Assembly: GCF_947495725.1 (NCBI RefSeq)
Contig: NZ_CANLZZ010000005.1
Coordinates: 62,001-126,000, forward strand
DNA length: 64,000 nt
Reading direction: 5' to 3'
DNA from: an uncultured Lutibacter sp.
GTDB taxonomy: Bacteria; Bacteroidota; Bacteroidia; Flavobacteriales; Flavobacteriaceae
Shown here: in pieces, positions 27,934-34,752 of the stretch
Numbering within the stretch: position 1 is the first letter of the stretch
Layout: the number at the start of each line of letters is the position of its first letter
The notes under the pieces: model-generated
Database searches by the model: none
What the model saw: only the letters and a program-made list of their open reading frames with translations
What the model was told of the DNA's origin: nothing
Program-made: the position numbers and the translations under genes

Positions 27934-29246
27934 TATAATTTGTTGAAATTATTAATTTGAATGTCTTTAGCTTTTAGATCAAACATTAAATTGTACAATC
28001 CGAAAAAGGTTCTGTTGATGTAAATAAAATGTTTGGAACCTCTGTTTCCATTCATGTTTTTTAGTTCAGAACTTTTAGAATAGCGTTCTCCTAAAGCTGC
28101 AATTTGTTGAAAGAAATCTGGATTGGAAAAATCGAATGTTTCTTCGTGAAATGGCTGTGTAAATAAACTCAACATATCGTGAAACATAGCTGTAAAAAAC
28201 TCCAATTCTTCTTCAGAATCATCTGCTCTTAAAATTTCTAATTCAAATAAAGTATCTTTAAATAATTGAGCGTTGTTAATGTTTTCTTTTTTAGCTAATT
28301 CAAAATAAGGAATATAAAACTCATTTGGTATGGTTTTCATACAGCCAAAATCAATGGCAATTAACTCACTGTTTTCTGAAATTAAAAAATTACCAGGATG
28401 CGGATCAGCGTGTACCTTTTTTAATCGGTGAATTTGATACATATAAAAATCCCACAAAGCTTGACCTAGTTTATTTGATTTTTCTTGATTTGTGTTGTGC
28501 GCTGTAAATTCAGATAAATGTTCACCGTGCATCCAATCCATGGTAATAATTCTTTCAGAAGACCAATCTTCATAATAATTGGGGAATTTTAAATTAGGAA
28601 TATGTGCACAGGCTTTTACAATTTCTTTACTTTGTGCAACTTCTAAAATATAATTGGTTTCTTCAATAAGCTTGTCTTCAACTTCTTTAAAATATTTATC
28701 AGAGTCTTTTCCTCTAATATTAAACATGCTTATAGCAATAGGTTTTACCAATGCTAAATCACTTGAAATACTGTTTGCGATTCCTGGATATTGGATTTTA
28801 ACAGCCAATGCTTTTCCATTTTTTGTGGCTTTGTGTACTTGTCCAATACTAGCTGCGTTTACAGAAGTTGCATTAAAAGTGTCAAACAATTCACTTGGAG
28901 ATTTACCAAAGTATTTTTTAAACGTTTTTACAACCAAAGGTGCGGATAGCGGTGGTACTGAGAACTGTGATAATGAAAATTTTTCTACATAAGCCTGTGG
29001 TAAAATACTTTTTTCCATACTCAGCATTTGAGCCACTTTTAAAGCGCTACCTTTTAATTTTTTAAGTCCGTCGTAAATGTCTTCGGCATTGTTTTTATTT
29101 AATTTTTCTTTTGCATCAATTTCTGAAGATACCAGTTTATCACTATAATATTTTATGTAATTTACACCAACTTTAGCGCCAGTTTGTACTAGTTTTGATG
29201 CACGTTGTATTTTTGAAACGGGAATAGAATCTATAGATTTTATCAT
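27933..29246 (-). CDS. ABC1/UbiB-family atypical kinase
   Basis: 437 aa. The ABC1 hallmark KxxQ helix (ALKVAQMLSME at about 72-82), the Ala-rich nucleotide loop NAASIGQVHKA, HADPHPGNFL and IAIDFGCM all point to the AarF/ABC1/UbiB family. Relatives support quinone synthesis and, in plastids, carotenoid- and prenyl-lipid-rich plastoglobules and light stress. Here it lies in the light island downstream of a TetR gene (7-nt gap), so a lipid or quinone role under light is likely. Confidence 0.9.
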   Translation of the reverse strand: MIKSIDSIPVSKIQRASKLVQTGAKVGVNYIKYYSDKLVSSEIDAKEKLNKNNAEDIYDGLKKLKGSALKVAQMLSMEKSILPQAYVEKFSLSQFSVPPLSAPLVVKTFKKYFGKSPSELFDTFNATSVNAASIGQVHKATKNGKALAVKIQYPGIANSISSDLALVKPIAISMFNIRGKDSDKYFKEVEDKLIEETNYILEVAQSKEIVKACAHIPNLKFPNYYEDWSSERIITMDWMHGEHLSEFTAHNTNQEKSNKLGQALWDFYMYQIHRLKKVHADPHPGNFLISENSELIAIDFGCMKTIPNEFYIPYFELAKKENINNAQLFKDTLFELEILRADDSEEELEFFTAMFHDMLSLFTQPFHEETFDFSNPDFFQQIAALGERYSKSSELKNMNGNRGSKHFIYINRTFFGLYNLMFDLKAKDIQINNFNKL

Positions 29247-29253
29247 AAGTGTT

Positions 29254-29910
29254 TTAGTTTGAATTCATTTTTTCTTTATACAAAAACTTGCCAAGATCTA
29301 TAACGCTTTTTAAAGGTGCTGTATTTAGTAAATCAAAACTTGTGTTCACAGCTTTTTCAATAAAAATATCAGTTTTTTCAAAGGACGCAGAATTGTCATT
29401 TATCCAAAACTTAATAGTAATTAAAAATTGCATCCAAGCACTTTCTTCAATTGCTTTATCTTGAAATTTAGAAATCTTTTGCTCTTTAAAATCAAGCGTA
29501 TCAATATTTAGTTCACTTATAAATTTTGTGAATGAATTTTTTAAGATATTAAGTGTTCTTAATTTCTGTAAATTTATGGATCCATTATTAAGAACTAATA
29601 ATAGGTAACTTCGGTTTGCAGAAAAATTTTCAAAAAAAGTGAAATAAAAACTTAACAACTTACTTCTAGAATCAAAAGTTAGGTATTCTTCACTTTTATT
29701 TAAAGTCTCTAAAGTGTTATTGAAGAATGTATTAAGTATTTCTTTTTCAATTCCTTCAAAGGAACCAAAATAGTTGTAGAACTCACTTTCTTCAAAATTT
29801 GCCGCTTTTGCAAATGCATAAACAGATTTTGGTGGAGTGTTGTTTTCTAACACAAAATTCATATAACTCGATATAATTTCTGAATGTGATATTTTTTTGT
29901 TTTTTGCCAT
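29254..29910 (-). CDS. TetR/AcrR-like transcriptional regulator
   Basis: 218 aa. The N-terminal helix-turn-helix (about 8-55) reads SVYAFAKAANFEESEFYNYFGSF, a divergent TetR recognition helix; the C-terminal half is helical and ligand-binding. It opens the minus-strand operon with ABC1, flavin reductase and DUF2867 genes. Operator E lies 13 bp upstream of its start. It is the second candidate regulator of the island beside the B12-MerR. Confidence 0.85.
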   Translation of the reverse strand: MAKNKKISHSEIISSYMNFVLENNTPPKSVYAFAKAANFEESEFYNYFGSFEGIEKEILNTFFNNTLETLNKSEEYLTFDSRSKLLSFYFTFFENFSANRSYLLLVLNNGSINLQKLRTLNILKNSFTKFISELNIDTLDFKEQKISKFQDKAIEESAWMQFLITIKFWINDNSASFEKTDIFIEKAVNTSFDLLNTAPLKSVIDLGKFLYKEKMNSN

Positions 29911-29922
29911 TACGTTATTTAG

Positions 29923-29952
29923 TGTTTAATAAAATACAATACAAATTAAACA
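29923..29952. promoter_or_regulatory. Light-island operator E at the TetR operon
   Basis: TGTTTAAT (29923-29930), 14 nt, ATTAAACA (29945-29952): fully complementary arms, 22-bp spacing. No consensus -7 element was found on the minus strand here, so the promoter itself is not assigned. Confidence 0.68.
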
Positions 29953-30044
29953 AAAAATATTAAAATAATATTATATTTAGAATAATTAAACTTTATTGCA
30001 TTATAGTTAAAATATATGTCAATATCTATTTAACCATCTTATAT

Positions 30045-30074
30045 TGTTTATATTTACACAAATTAAGTTGAACA
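30045..30074. promoter_or_regulatory. Light-island operator F at the pterin operon
   Basis: TGTTTATA (30045-30052), 14 nt, GTTGAACA (30067-30074). One arm pair is less perfect, but the 22-bp spacing is kept. It overlaps TATATTTA (30049-30056), one base off the -7 consensus, and ends 4 bp before the ATG. Confidence 0.55.
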
Positions 30075-30078
30075 AAAT

Positions 30079-30492
30079 ATGAATAATAGATTTGCAGTTA
30101 CCAGAAGAGAACATTTTAATGCAGCTCACAGATTGCACAATGCAAACTGGTCTCTTGAAAAAAATAAAGAGGTGTTTGGTAAATGTAATAACCCAAACTT
30201 TCATGGGCACAATTACGAGTTGGAAGTGAAGGTGATTGGAGAAATTCAGGATGATACAGGATACGTGGTTGACACAAAAAAATTGTCTAACCTTATTAAA
30301 AATGAGGTATTAGATAAATTTGATCACCAAAACTTAAATTTAGATGTGGAAGAATTTAAATCTTTAAATCCAACAACTGAAAACATTGCAAAGGTTATTT
30401 ATTTGATTTTAAAACCTCTAATTGAAACGCAGTATGAACTAAAAATTAAATTATATGAGACACCAAGAAACTTTGTTGAATTCCCTTACTAA
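30079..30492 (+). CDS. 6-pyruvoyl-tetrahydropterin synthase / QueD family
   Basis: 137 aa of the PTPS/QueD family, acting on 7,8-dihydroneopterin triphosphate, the product of FolE. Zinc ligands His17 (FNAAH), His42 and His44 (FHGHNY), catalytic Cys36, Asp82/His83 (FDHQNL) and Glu127 (YETPRN) are all visible. The next gene is a GTP cyclohydrolase whose start overlaps this gene by 38 nt, which makes a pterin pathway likely. A queuosine role (QueD) cannot be excluded, but no queC or queE is present here. Confidence 0.9.
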   Translation: MNNRFAVTRREHFNAAHRLHNANWSLEKNKEVFGKCNNPNFHGHNYELEVKVIGEIQDDTGYVVDTKKLSNLIKNEVLDKFDHQNLNLDVEEFKSLNPTTENIAKVIYLILKPLIETQYELKIKLYETPRNFVEFPY

Positions 30493-31156
30493 TGGAACGA
30501 AACTAAATGGTTTTACTTTTGATGAGATAGGTGACGATCATTTATATACAGGAGTGGAAACTCCAATGAAGAAAGATGCTTTTTTGCTAAGTGATACAGA
30601 AAAGAAAGATAAAATTGCTGATTTATTTTCCCAAATAATGGATGTAATGGGATTGGATTTAACCGATGACTCCTTGAAAGGAACGCCTAAAAGAGTTGCT
30701 AAAATGTATATAGACGAAATTTTTTCAGGCTTAAATCCCAAGAATAAACCAAAAATAGCGTTGTTCGAAAATAAATATAAATACAACCAAATGTTGGTTG
30801 AAAAAAACATACAATTTTACTCAAATTGTGAGCATCATTTTGTGCCAATTTTTGGAAAAGTACACGTGGCTTATGTTTCTTCGGGAAAAGTAATAGGACT
30901 TTCGAAAATTAATAGAATTGTACAGTATTTTGCAAATAGACCTCAAGTACAAGAGCGTTTAACAAATCAAATAGCTATGGAGTTGTCTTCTATTTTAGAA
31001 ACCGATGATGTTGCCGTTATTGTAGATGCAAAGCATTTGTGTGTGGCTTCAAGAGGTATTAAAGATGATTCTTCGGCAACCGTGACTAGTTTTTATGGAG
31101 GTGTTTTTAATAAACCAGAGAAAATTGTAGAACTTCAAAATTATTTAAAACTATAG
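30455..31156 (+). CDS. folE: GTP cyclohydrolase I, light-island paralogue
   Basis: 233 aa; opens the GTP ring to 7,8-dihydroneopterin triphosphate. Zinc ligands Cys125/His128 (NCEHHF) and Cys196 (HLCVASRG) are intact. Close in sequence to the second folE at 63253-63939, from residue 23 on. Start: the only ATG before the conserved part is at 30455, which overlaps the PTPS gene by 38 nt, so translation is probably coupled. Presumably a regulated copy feeding the adjacent PTPS, while the other copy serves folate. Confidence 0.93.
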   Translation: MRHQETLLNSLTNGTKLNGFTFDEIGDDHLYTGVETPMKKDAFLLSDTEKKDKIADLFSQIMDVMGLDLTDDSLKGTPKRVAKMYIDEIFSGLNPKNKPKIALFENKYKYNQMLVEKNIQFYSNCEHHFVPIFGKVHVAYVSSGKVIGLSKINRIVQYFANRPQVQERLTNQIAMELSSILETDDVAVIVDAKHLCVASRGIKDDSSATVTSFYGGVFNKPEKIVELQNYLKL

Positions 31157-31158
31157 TT

Positions 31159-31380
31159 ATGGAACTTATAAAAAAAGCTTTAGAATTTGAACAACGTAAA
31201 TTATCATTAAAAAGCACAAATGATAGAATTTTAGCTTCAAAAGAAGTTAAAAGTTTGATTTTAGGGATTAATGAGATATATAAAGAAACTAAAAATCCAG
31301 AGTTGATGGATATTATGAAGCGTTTAACAGTTATTAAGCGTAAAGTTGAAAAACGATTAAAATTGCGAATTACTGTTTAA
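31159..31380 (+). CDS. Small hypothetical protein of the pterin operon
   Basis: 73 aa, Lys-rich (about one residue in five) and predicted all-helical; no Cys, no signal. Starts 2 nt after folE and ends 9 nt before the SDR gene, so it is plainly part of the operon. I recognise no family. It could be a small partner of FolE or the SDR. Confidence 0.72.
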   Translation: MELIKKALEFEQRKLSLKSTNDRILASKEVKSLILGINEIYKETKNPELMDIMKRLTVIKRKVEKRLKLRITV

Positions 31381-31389
31381 TAACTAAAA

Positions 31390-32073
31390 ATGAAAACAAT
31401 TGTAATTATTGGTGGTAGTAAGGGAATTGGCAAAGCTATTTCTCAAATGAAATTAAATTTGAACAAGGTTATAAATTTAAGTAGGACAAAACCAGATTTT
31501 GAACATGTAAATTTAACCCATTATACTTGTGATATTTTAAAAGATGAGTTACCTGATTTAAATTCGGTTGATGCGCTAATTTATTGCCCGGGTAGTATTA
31601 ATTTAAAGCCGTTTACTCGTTTAAAAATTGAGGATTTTAAAACGGATTTTGAAATTAATTTTTTAGGAGCGGTAAAAGCAATTGAAAAATATTTACCTTT
31701 ATTAAAAGAGGCTAATTCGCCATCTATTTTATTGTTTAGTACCGTTGCAACAAAATTAGGAATGCCTTTTCACGCGAGTATTGCCTCGTCAAAATCAGCC
31801 GTTGAAGGTTTGGTAAAATCTTTGGCCGCAGAATTTTCACCTTTAATAAGAGTGAATGCTATTGCACCAACTGTAACAAATACTAGTTTAGCTTCTAGAC
31901 TTTTAAGAAATGATAAAACGAAAGAACAAATGATTGAAAGACACCCTTTAAAAAAATATTTACAACCTGAAGAAATTGCAGAGATGGCTTCGTTTTTAAT
32001 TTCAGAAAAAGCAGCATCTATGTCTGGGCAAATAATAGAAATGGATTGTGGAATAACCACATTAAAAGTTTAA
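31390..32073 (+). CDS. SDR-family protein with an altered catalytic triad
   Basis: 227 aa with the Rossmann motif GGSKGIGKAI (8-17) and the C-terminal NAIAPTVTNT loop. In the active site Lys135 is kept (ASSKSAVEG), but the catalytic Tyr position is Ile131 and the Ser position is Thr118. It may use another residue, such as Ser130, or act as a non-enzymatic binder. SDRs such as sepiapterin or pteridine reductases finish tetrahydrobiopterin synthesis after PTPS, which would fit the neighbours; this is inference only. Confidence 0.82.
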   Translation: MKTIVIIGGSKGIGKAISQMKLNLNKVINLSRTKPDFEHVNLTHYTCDILKDELPDLNSVDALIYCPGSINLKPFTRLKIEDFKTDFEINFLGAVKAIEKYLPLLKEANSPSILLFSTVATKLGMPFHASIASSKSAVEGLVKSLAAEFSPLIRVNAIAPTVTNTSLASRLLRNDKTKEQMIERHPLKKYLQPEEIAEMASFLISEKAASMSGQIIEMDCGITTLKV

Positions 32074-32088
32074 TAAAATTTTATTTAA

Positions 32089-32649
32089 ATGAAAATAGTT
32101 GGAATTATAACAAGTTTAATCGTTTCGTTGGTTTTTATTGGCGAAATAAATTCAAAAATAAATAATATTATGGAAAACACACCATCGCTTTATAGTATTT
32201 CAATAAATAGTATAACTGGAGAGCCTATTAATTTTGAAAATTTTAAAGGAAAAAAAATACTTATAGTAAATACCGCTTCTAAATGTGGTTTTACAGGGCA
32301 GTATAAAGATTTGGAAAAATTATATAACACCTACAAAGATAAGCTTGTGGTAATAGGAGTTCCTTGTAATCAATTTGGAGGACAAGAACCAGGTACATTA
32401 ACCGAAATTCAATCGTTTTGTGAAGTTAATTATGGGGTTACTTTTTTATTAACCGAGAAAGTAGATGTGAAAGGAGATAATCAACATCCTTTATATAAAT
32501 GGTTAACAAATAAAGAAATGAACGGAGTTAAAAGTTCATCAGTAAAATGGAATTTTCAAAAGTATTTATTAAATGAAAAAGGTGAACTTATTGATTACTA
32601 CTATTCCATAACAAAACCAATGAGTTCTAAAATTACAAAGCATCTATAA
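32089..32649 (+). CDS. Glutathione peroxidase family peroxidase
   Basis: 186 aa. Cys-type peroxidase with peroxidatic Cys66 (NTASKCGFT), Gln99 (FGGQEPG), Trp154/Asn155 (VKWNF) and a possible resolving Cys111. Bacterial members usually use thioredoxin and reduce lipid or hydrogen peroxides. A hydrophobic N-terminal segment (about 4-18), absent from standard 160-aa members, suggests membrane anchoring or export; an internal ATG at residue 28 would give the standard form. Its stop overlaps the tspO start (TAATG). Confidence 0.92.
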   Translation: MKIVGIITSLIVSLVFIGEINSKINNIMENTPSLYSISINSITGEPINFENFKGKKILIVNTASKCGFTGQYKDLEKLYNTYKDKLVVIGVPCNQFGGQEPGTLTEIQSFCEVNYGVTFLLTEKVDVKGDNQHPLYKWLTNKEMNGVKSSSVKWNFQKYLLNEKGELIDYYYSITKPMSSKITKHL

Positions 32650-33110
32650 TGAAACAGTTAATGTGGTTACTATTGTTTTTATTTATAAATTTTTCTGCAC
32701 TAGGAGTTGGAAGTTGGTTAATGAGCAATGGTCCAACGTCGGGTTGGTATTTAACTTTAAATAAGGCGCCTTGGACTCCTCCAGGTTGGGTTTTTGGAGC
32801 GGCTTGGACTATCATAATGATTTGTTTTTCAGTGTATTTGTCCTATTTGGTGAATATAAAAGAAGCTAACACATTTTGGATGTTATTTTCAATACAATTT
32901 ATTTTAAATGTTTCTTGGAACTTTATTTTTTTTAATCAGCATGCAATTGGTTTAGCTTTAATAGTAATTATTTTACTTACCGTATTAATAACTTATTATA
33001 CGTTTGCTTTTCTCTCTGAAATGAAATTCAAAACATTATTAATTGCACCTTATATTATATGGTTACTTATTGCAACTAGTTTGAATGCTTATACTTATTT
33101 AAAAAATTAA
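32649..33110 (+). CDS. tspO: TspO/MBR tryptophan-rich sensory protein
   Basis: 153 aa, five membrane helices, with the family motif APWTPPGWVFGAAWT (about 37-51) and the WNFIFF helix. TspO binds porphyrins and is linked to light, oxygen and tetrapyrrole stress responses in Rhodobacter and others. Translationally coupled to the peroxidase upstream; SRPBCC and CIA30 genes follow. Confidence 0.93.
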   Translation: MKQLMWLLLFLFINFSALGVGSWLMSNGPTSGWYLTLNKAPWTPPGWVFGAAWTIIMICFSVYLSYLVNIKEANTFWMLFSIQFILNVSWNFIFFNQHAIGLALIVIILLTVLITYYTFAFLSEMKFKTLLIAPYIIWLLIATSLNAYTYLKN

Positions 33111-33120
33111 TTTTAGCTAT

Positions 33121-33606
33121 ATGAGATTTTCATCAAAAGGAATTGTTTATCGATTATCCTCAAAACAACAATTACCAATTTCTATGGATAAGGCTTGGGA
33201 GTTTTTATCAAATCCAGCTAATTTAAAAGAAATTACACCAACATATATGAGTTTTGATATTATTAGTGGAGCAGATAGACCAATGTTCGCTGGACAAATA
33301 ATTCAATACATAGTAACTCCAATTTTAGGAATTAAAACAACTTGGGTCACAGAAATTACACATGTAGTTAATAAGCAGTATTTTGTTGATGAGCAACGCT
33401 TTGGTCCTTATGCGCTTTGGCATCATAAACATTTTATTAAACCCGTAAAAGGTGGAGTTGAAATGGAAGATATTATAGATTATAAAGTGCCATTTGGTAT
33501 TTTAGGACGATTGGTTCACCCAATACTAGTTAAACCCAAACTACAGGAAATTTTTAAATATAGACAAGCTAAATTAATTGAACTTTTTGGGGATTACAAT
33601 CAATAA
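33121..33606 (+). CDS. SRPBCC-family (START-like) ligand-binding protein
   Basis: 161 aa of the helix-grip fold: PISMDKAWEFLSNPANLKEITP at the N-terminus (about 20-41) and a long C-terminal helix ending KLIELFG. The family binds hydrophobic ligands in a cavity; related cell-division-inhibitor SulA-like annotations are common but unproven. Located 10 nt after tspO in the same operon, so a lipid, carotenoid or tetrapyrrole ligand is possible. Confidence 0.85.
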   Translation: MRFSSKGIVYRLSSKQQLPISMDKAWEFLSNPANLKEITPTYMSFDIISGADRPMFAGQIIQYIVTPILGIKTTWVTEITHVVNKQYFVDEQRFGPYALWHHKHFIKPVKGGVEMEDIIDYKVPFGILGRLVHPILVKPKLQEIFKYRQAKLIELFGDYNQ

Positions 33607-33624
33607 AACTTAATAATTTAACTA

Positions 33625-34131
33625 ATGACAATAGATAGACCTACTATGCCTACGATTTTTAATAGTGAAAAAAACAGTAATGTATCTGGTTGGAGAATAA
33701 TTAATGATGGGGTAATGGGAGGTAATTCAAAAGGTACTTTTTATTTAAATGAAGAGAGGGTAGGAGTTTTTAAAGGAACTGTTTCTACTAAAAACAACGG
33801 AGGGTTTACATTATTAAGAAATCGAATTTCAAAAATAAAAACTACGGAATTTAAAAAAGTAATATTGAATATTAAGGGAGATGGAAAAAGATATCAATTT
33901 AGATTAAAGTCAAACAAAAACGATCAACATTCTTTTATAACCTATTTTGAAACAACAGAAGATTGGCAACAAATTGAAATTTTATTAACTGAAATGACGC
34001 CAAATTTTAGAGGACAAAAATTGGATCTTCCTAATTACAATGGAGCACAAATTGAAGAAATAGGTTTTTTAGTGGGAAATAAAAAAAATGAAAATTTTAA
34101 ACTTCAAATTAAAAGTATAATACTGAAATAA
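33625..34131 (+). CDS. CIA30-family protein
   Basis: 168 aa with the CIA30 beta-sandwich pattern: WRIINDGVMGGNSKGTF near 22-38, FKGTVSTKNNGGF, then a C-terminal IEEIGFLVGNKK. Mitochondrial CIA30 assists complex I assembly; bacterial homologues are mostly uncharacterised and often sit in light or redox stress clusters. Last gene of the pterin/peroxidase operon, 18 nt after the SRPBCC gene. The first ATG is used; MPTIFNS at residue 8 is an alternative start. Confidence 0.85.
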   Translation: MTIDRPTMPTIFNSEKNSNVSGWRIINDGVMGGNSKGTFYLNEERVGVFKGTVSTKNNGGFTLLRNRISKIKTTEFKKVILNIKGDGKRYQFRLKSNKNDQHSFITYFETTEDWQQIEILLTEMTPNFRGQKLDLPNYNGAQIEEIGFLVGNKKNENFKLQIKSIILK

Positions 34132-34620
34132 TTTAATTCAATTAGTGAAAATAGTATAAAACTAGACAATATTGTAATAGTTAATACATCAACTTTCCAC
34201 TTTTTAAAATGTTAAAGCTGCACAGTTCATTTTCTCCTATTAAGCAGTGTCTAATAAATTATCTGGTTGATATTATAAATTTACTTCCAAAAACTTTTAA
34301 CTTAATTTATGGTATTTAAGAATATAAAAGTTCCGCTTAAAATTGAGTTATTTTAAAAATTAAAACGTGTATTTATGTATTTTTAATAAGTCAAAAAGTA
34401 TGTTAATTACCGTTTTGTTGTAAAACTACAATTTAAGTAATTTTGTATTTAATAGAATACAAACTAGTCTTTAAATATGACCTAATTTTTGTGTTAATGC
34501 ATTGTTAATATTGTTACATAGAATCATTAAATTGGTTATCCAAACAGGTTAACCAGCATACAGTAAGATTATTATGATAATTATTTTTATTCTTTCTAAA
34601 TAATTTCTTAATTGTTTTAA
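34132..34620. other. Long AT-rich intergenic region
   Basis: No coding region is visible. One promoter-like pair, TTTG (34414-34417), 20 nt, TAATTTTG (34438-34445), could start a long leader for the downstream oxidoreductase or a small RNA. No clear terminator hairpin for the CIA30 operon was seen. Confidence 0.4.
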
Positions 34621-34634
34621 CTGATATATATCAG
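34621..34634. promoter_or_regulatory. FNR/CRP-like box upstream of nifJ
   Basis: CTGATATATATCAG is a perfect 14-bp palindrome matching the TGAT-N4-ATCA core of FNR/CRP-type sites. Its centre (34627.5) is about 41-42 bp upstream of the start site predicted from TAATTTTA (34657-34664), the classic class II activator position. That fits oxygen control of an oxygen-sensitive enzyme. Inference. Confidence 0.5.
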
Positions 34635-34656
34635 CATAACTTCAGGTTAATTCTTC

Positions 34657-34664
34657 TAATTTTA
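34657..34664 (+). promoter_or_regulatory. Candidate -7 element of nifJ
   Basis: TAATTTTA is one base off TAnnTTTG. It has no good -33 TTTG, consistent with an activator-dependent promoter using the palindrome just upstream. Start site near 34669, leader about 84 nt. Confidence 0.4.
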
Positions 34665-34752
34665 CAATACTTAAATTAATAATTAAATATAATTTGTAGC
34701 TACTTCATAACAATTAAACTACAAATTGTTTTACGTAAATAACAAAGAAGAA

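Noticed and set aside
18059-34131. Proteorhodopsin or retinal-forming blh gene in the light island
   Set aside because: Searched by eye for an opsin Lys helix and a carotene dioxygenase; none found in the island.
34726-34752. TTG start for nifJ nine codons upstream
   Set aside because: The ATG at 34753 begins the conserved family N-terminus and has a purine-rich stretch before it.
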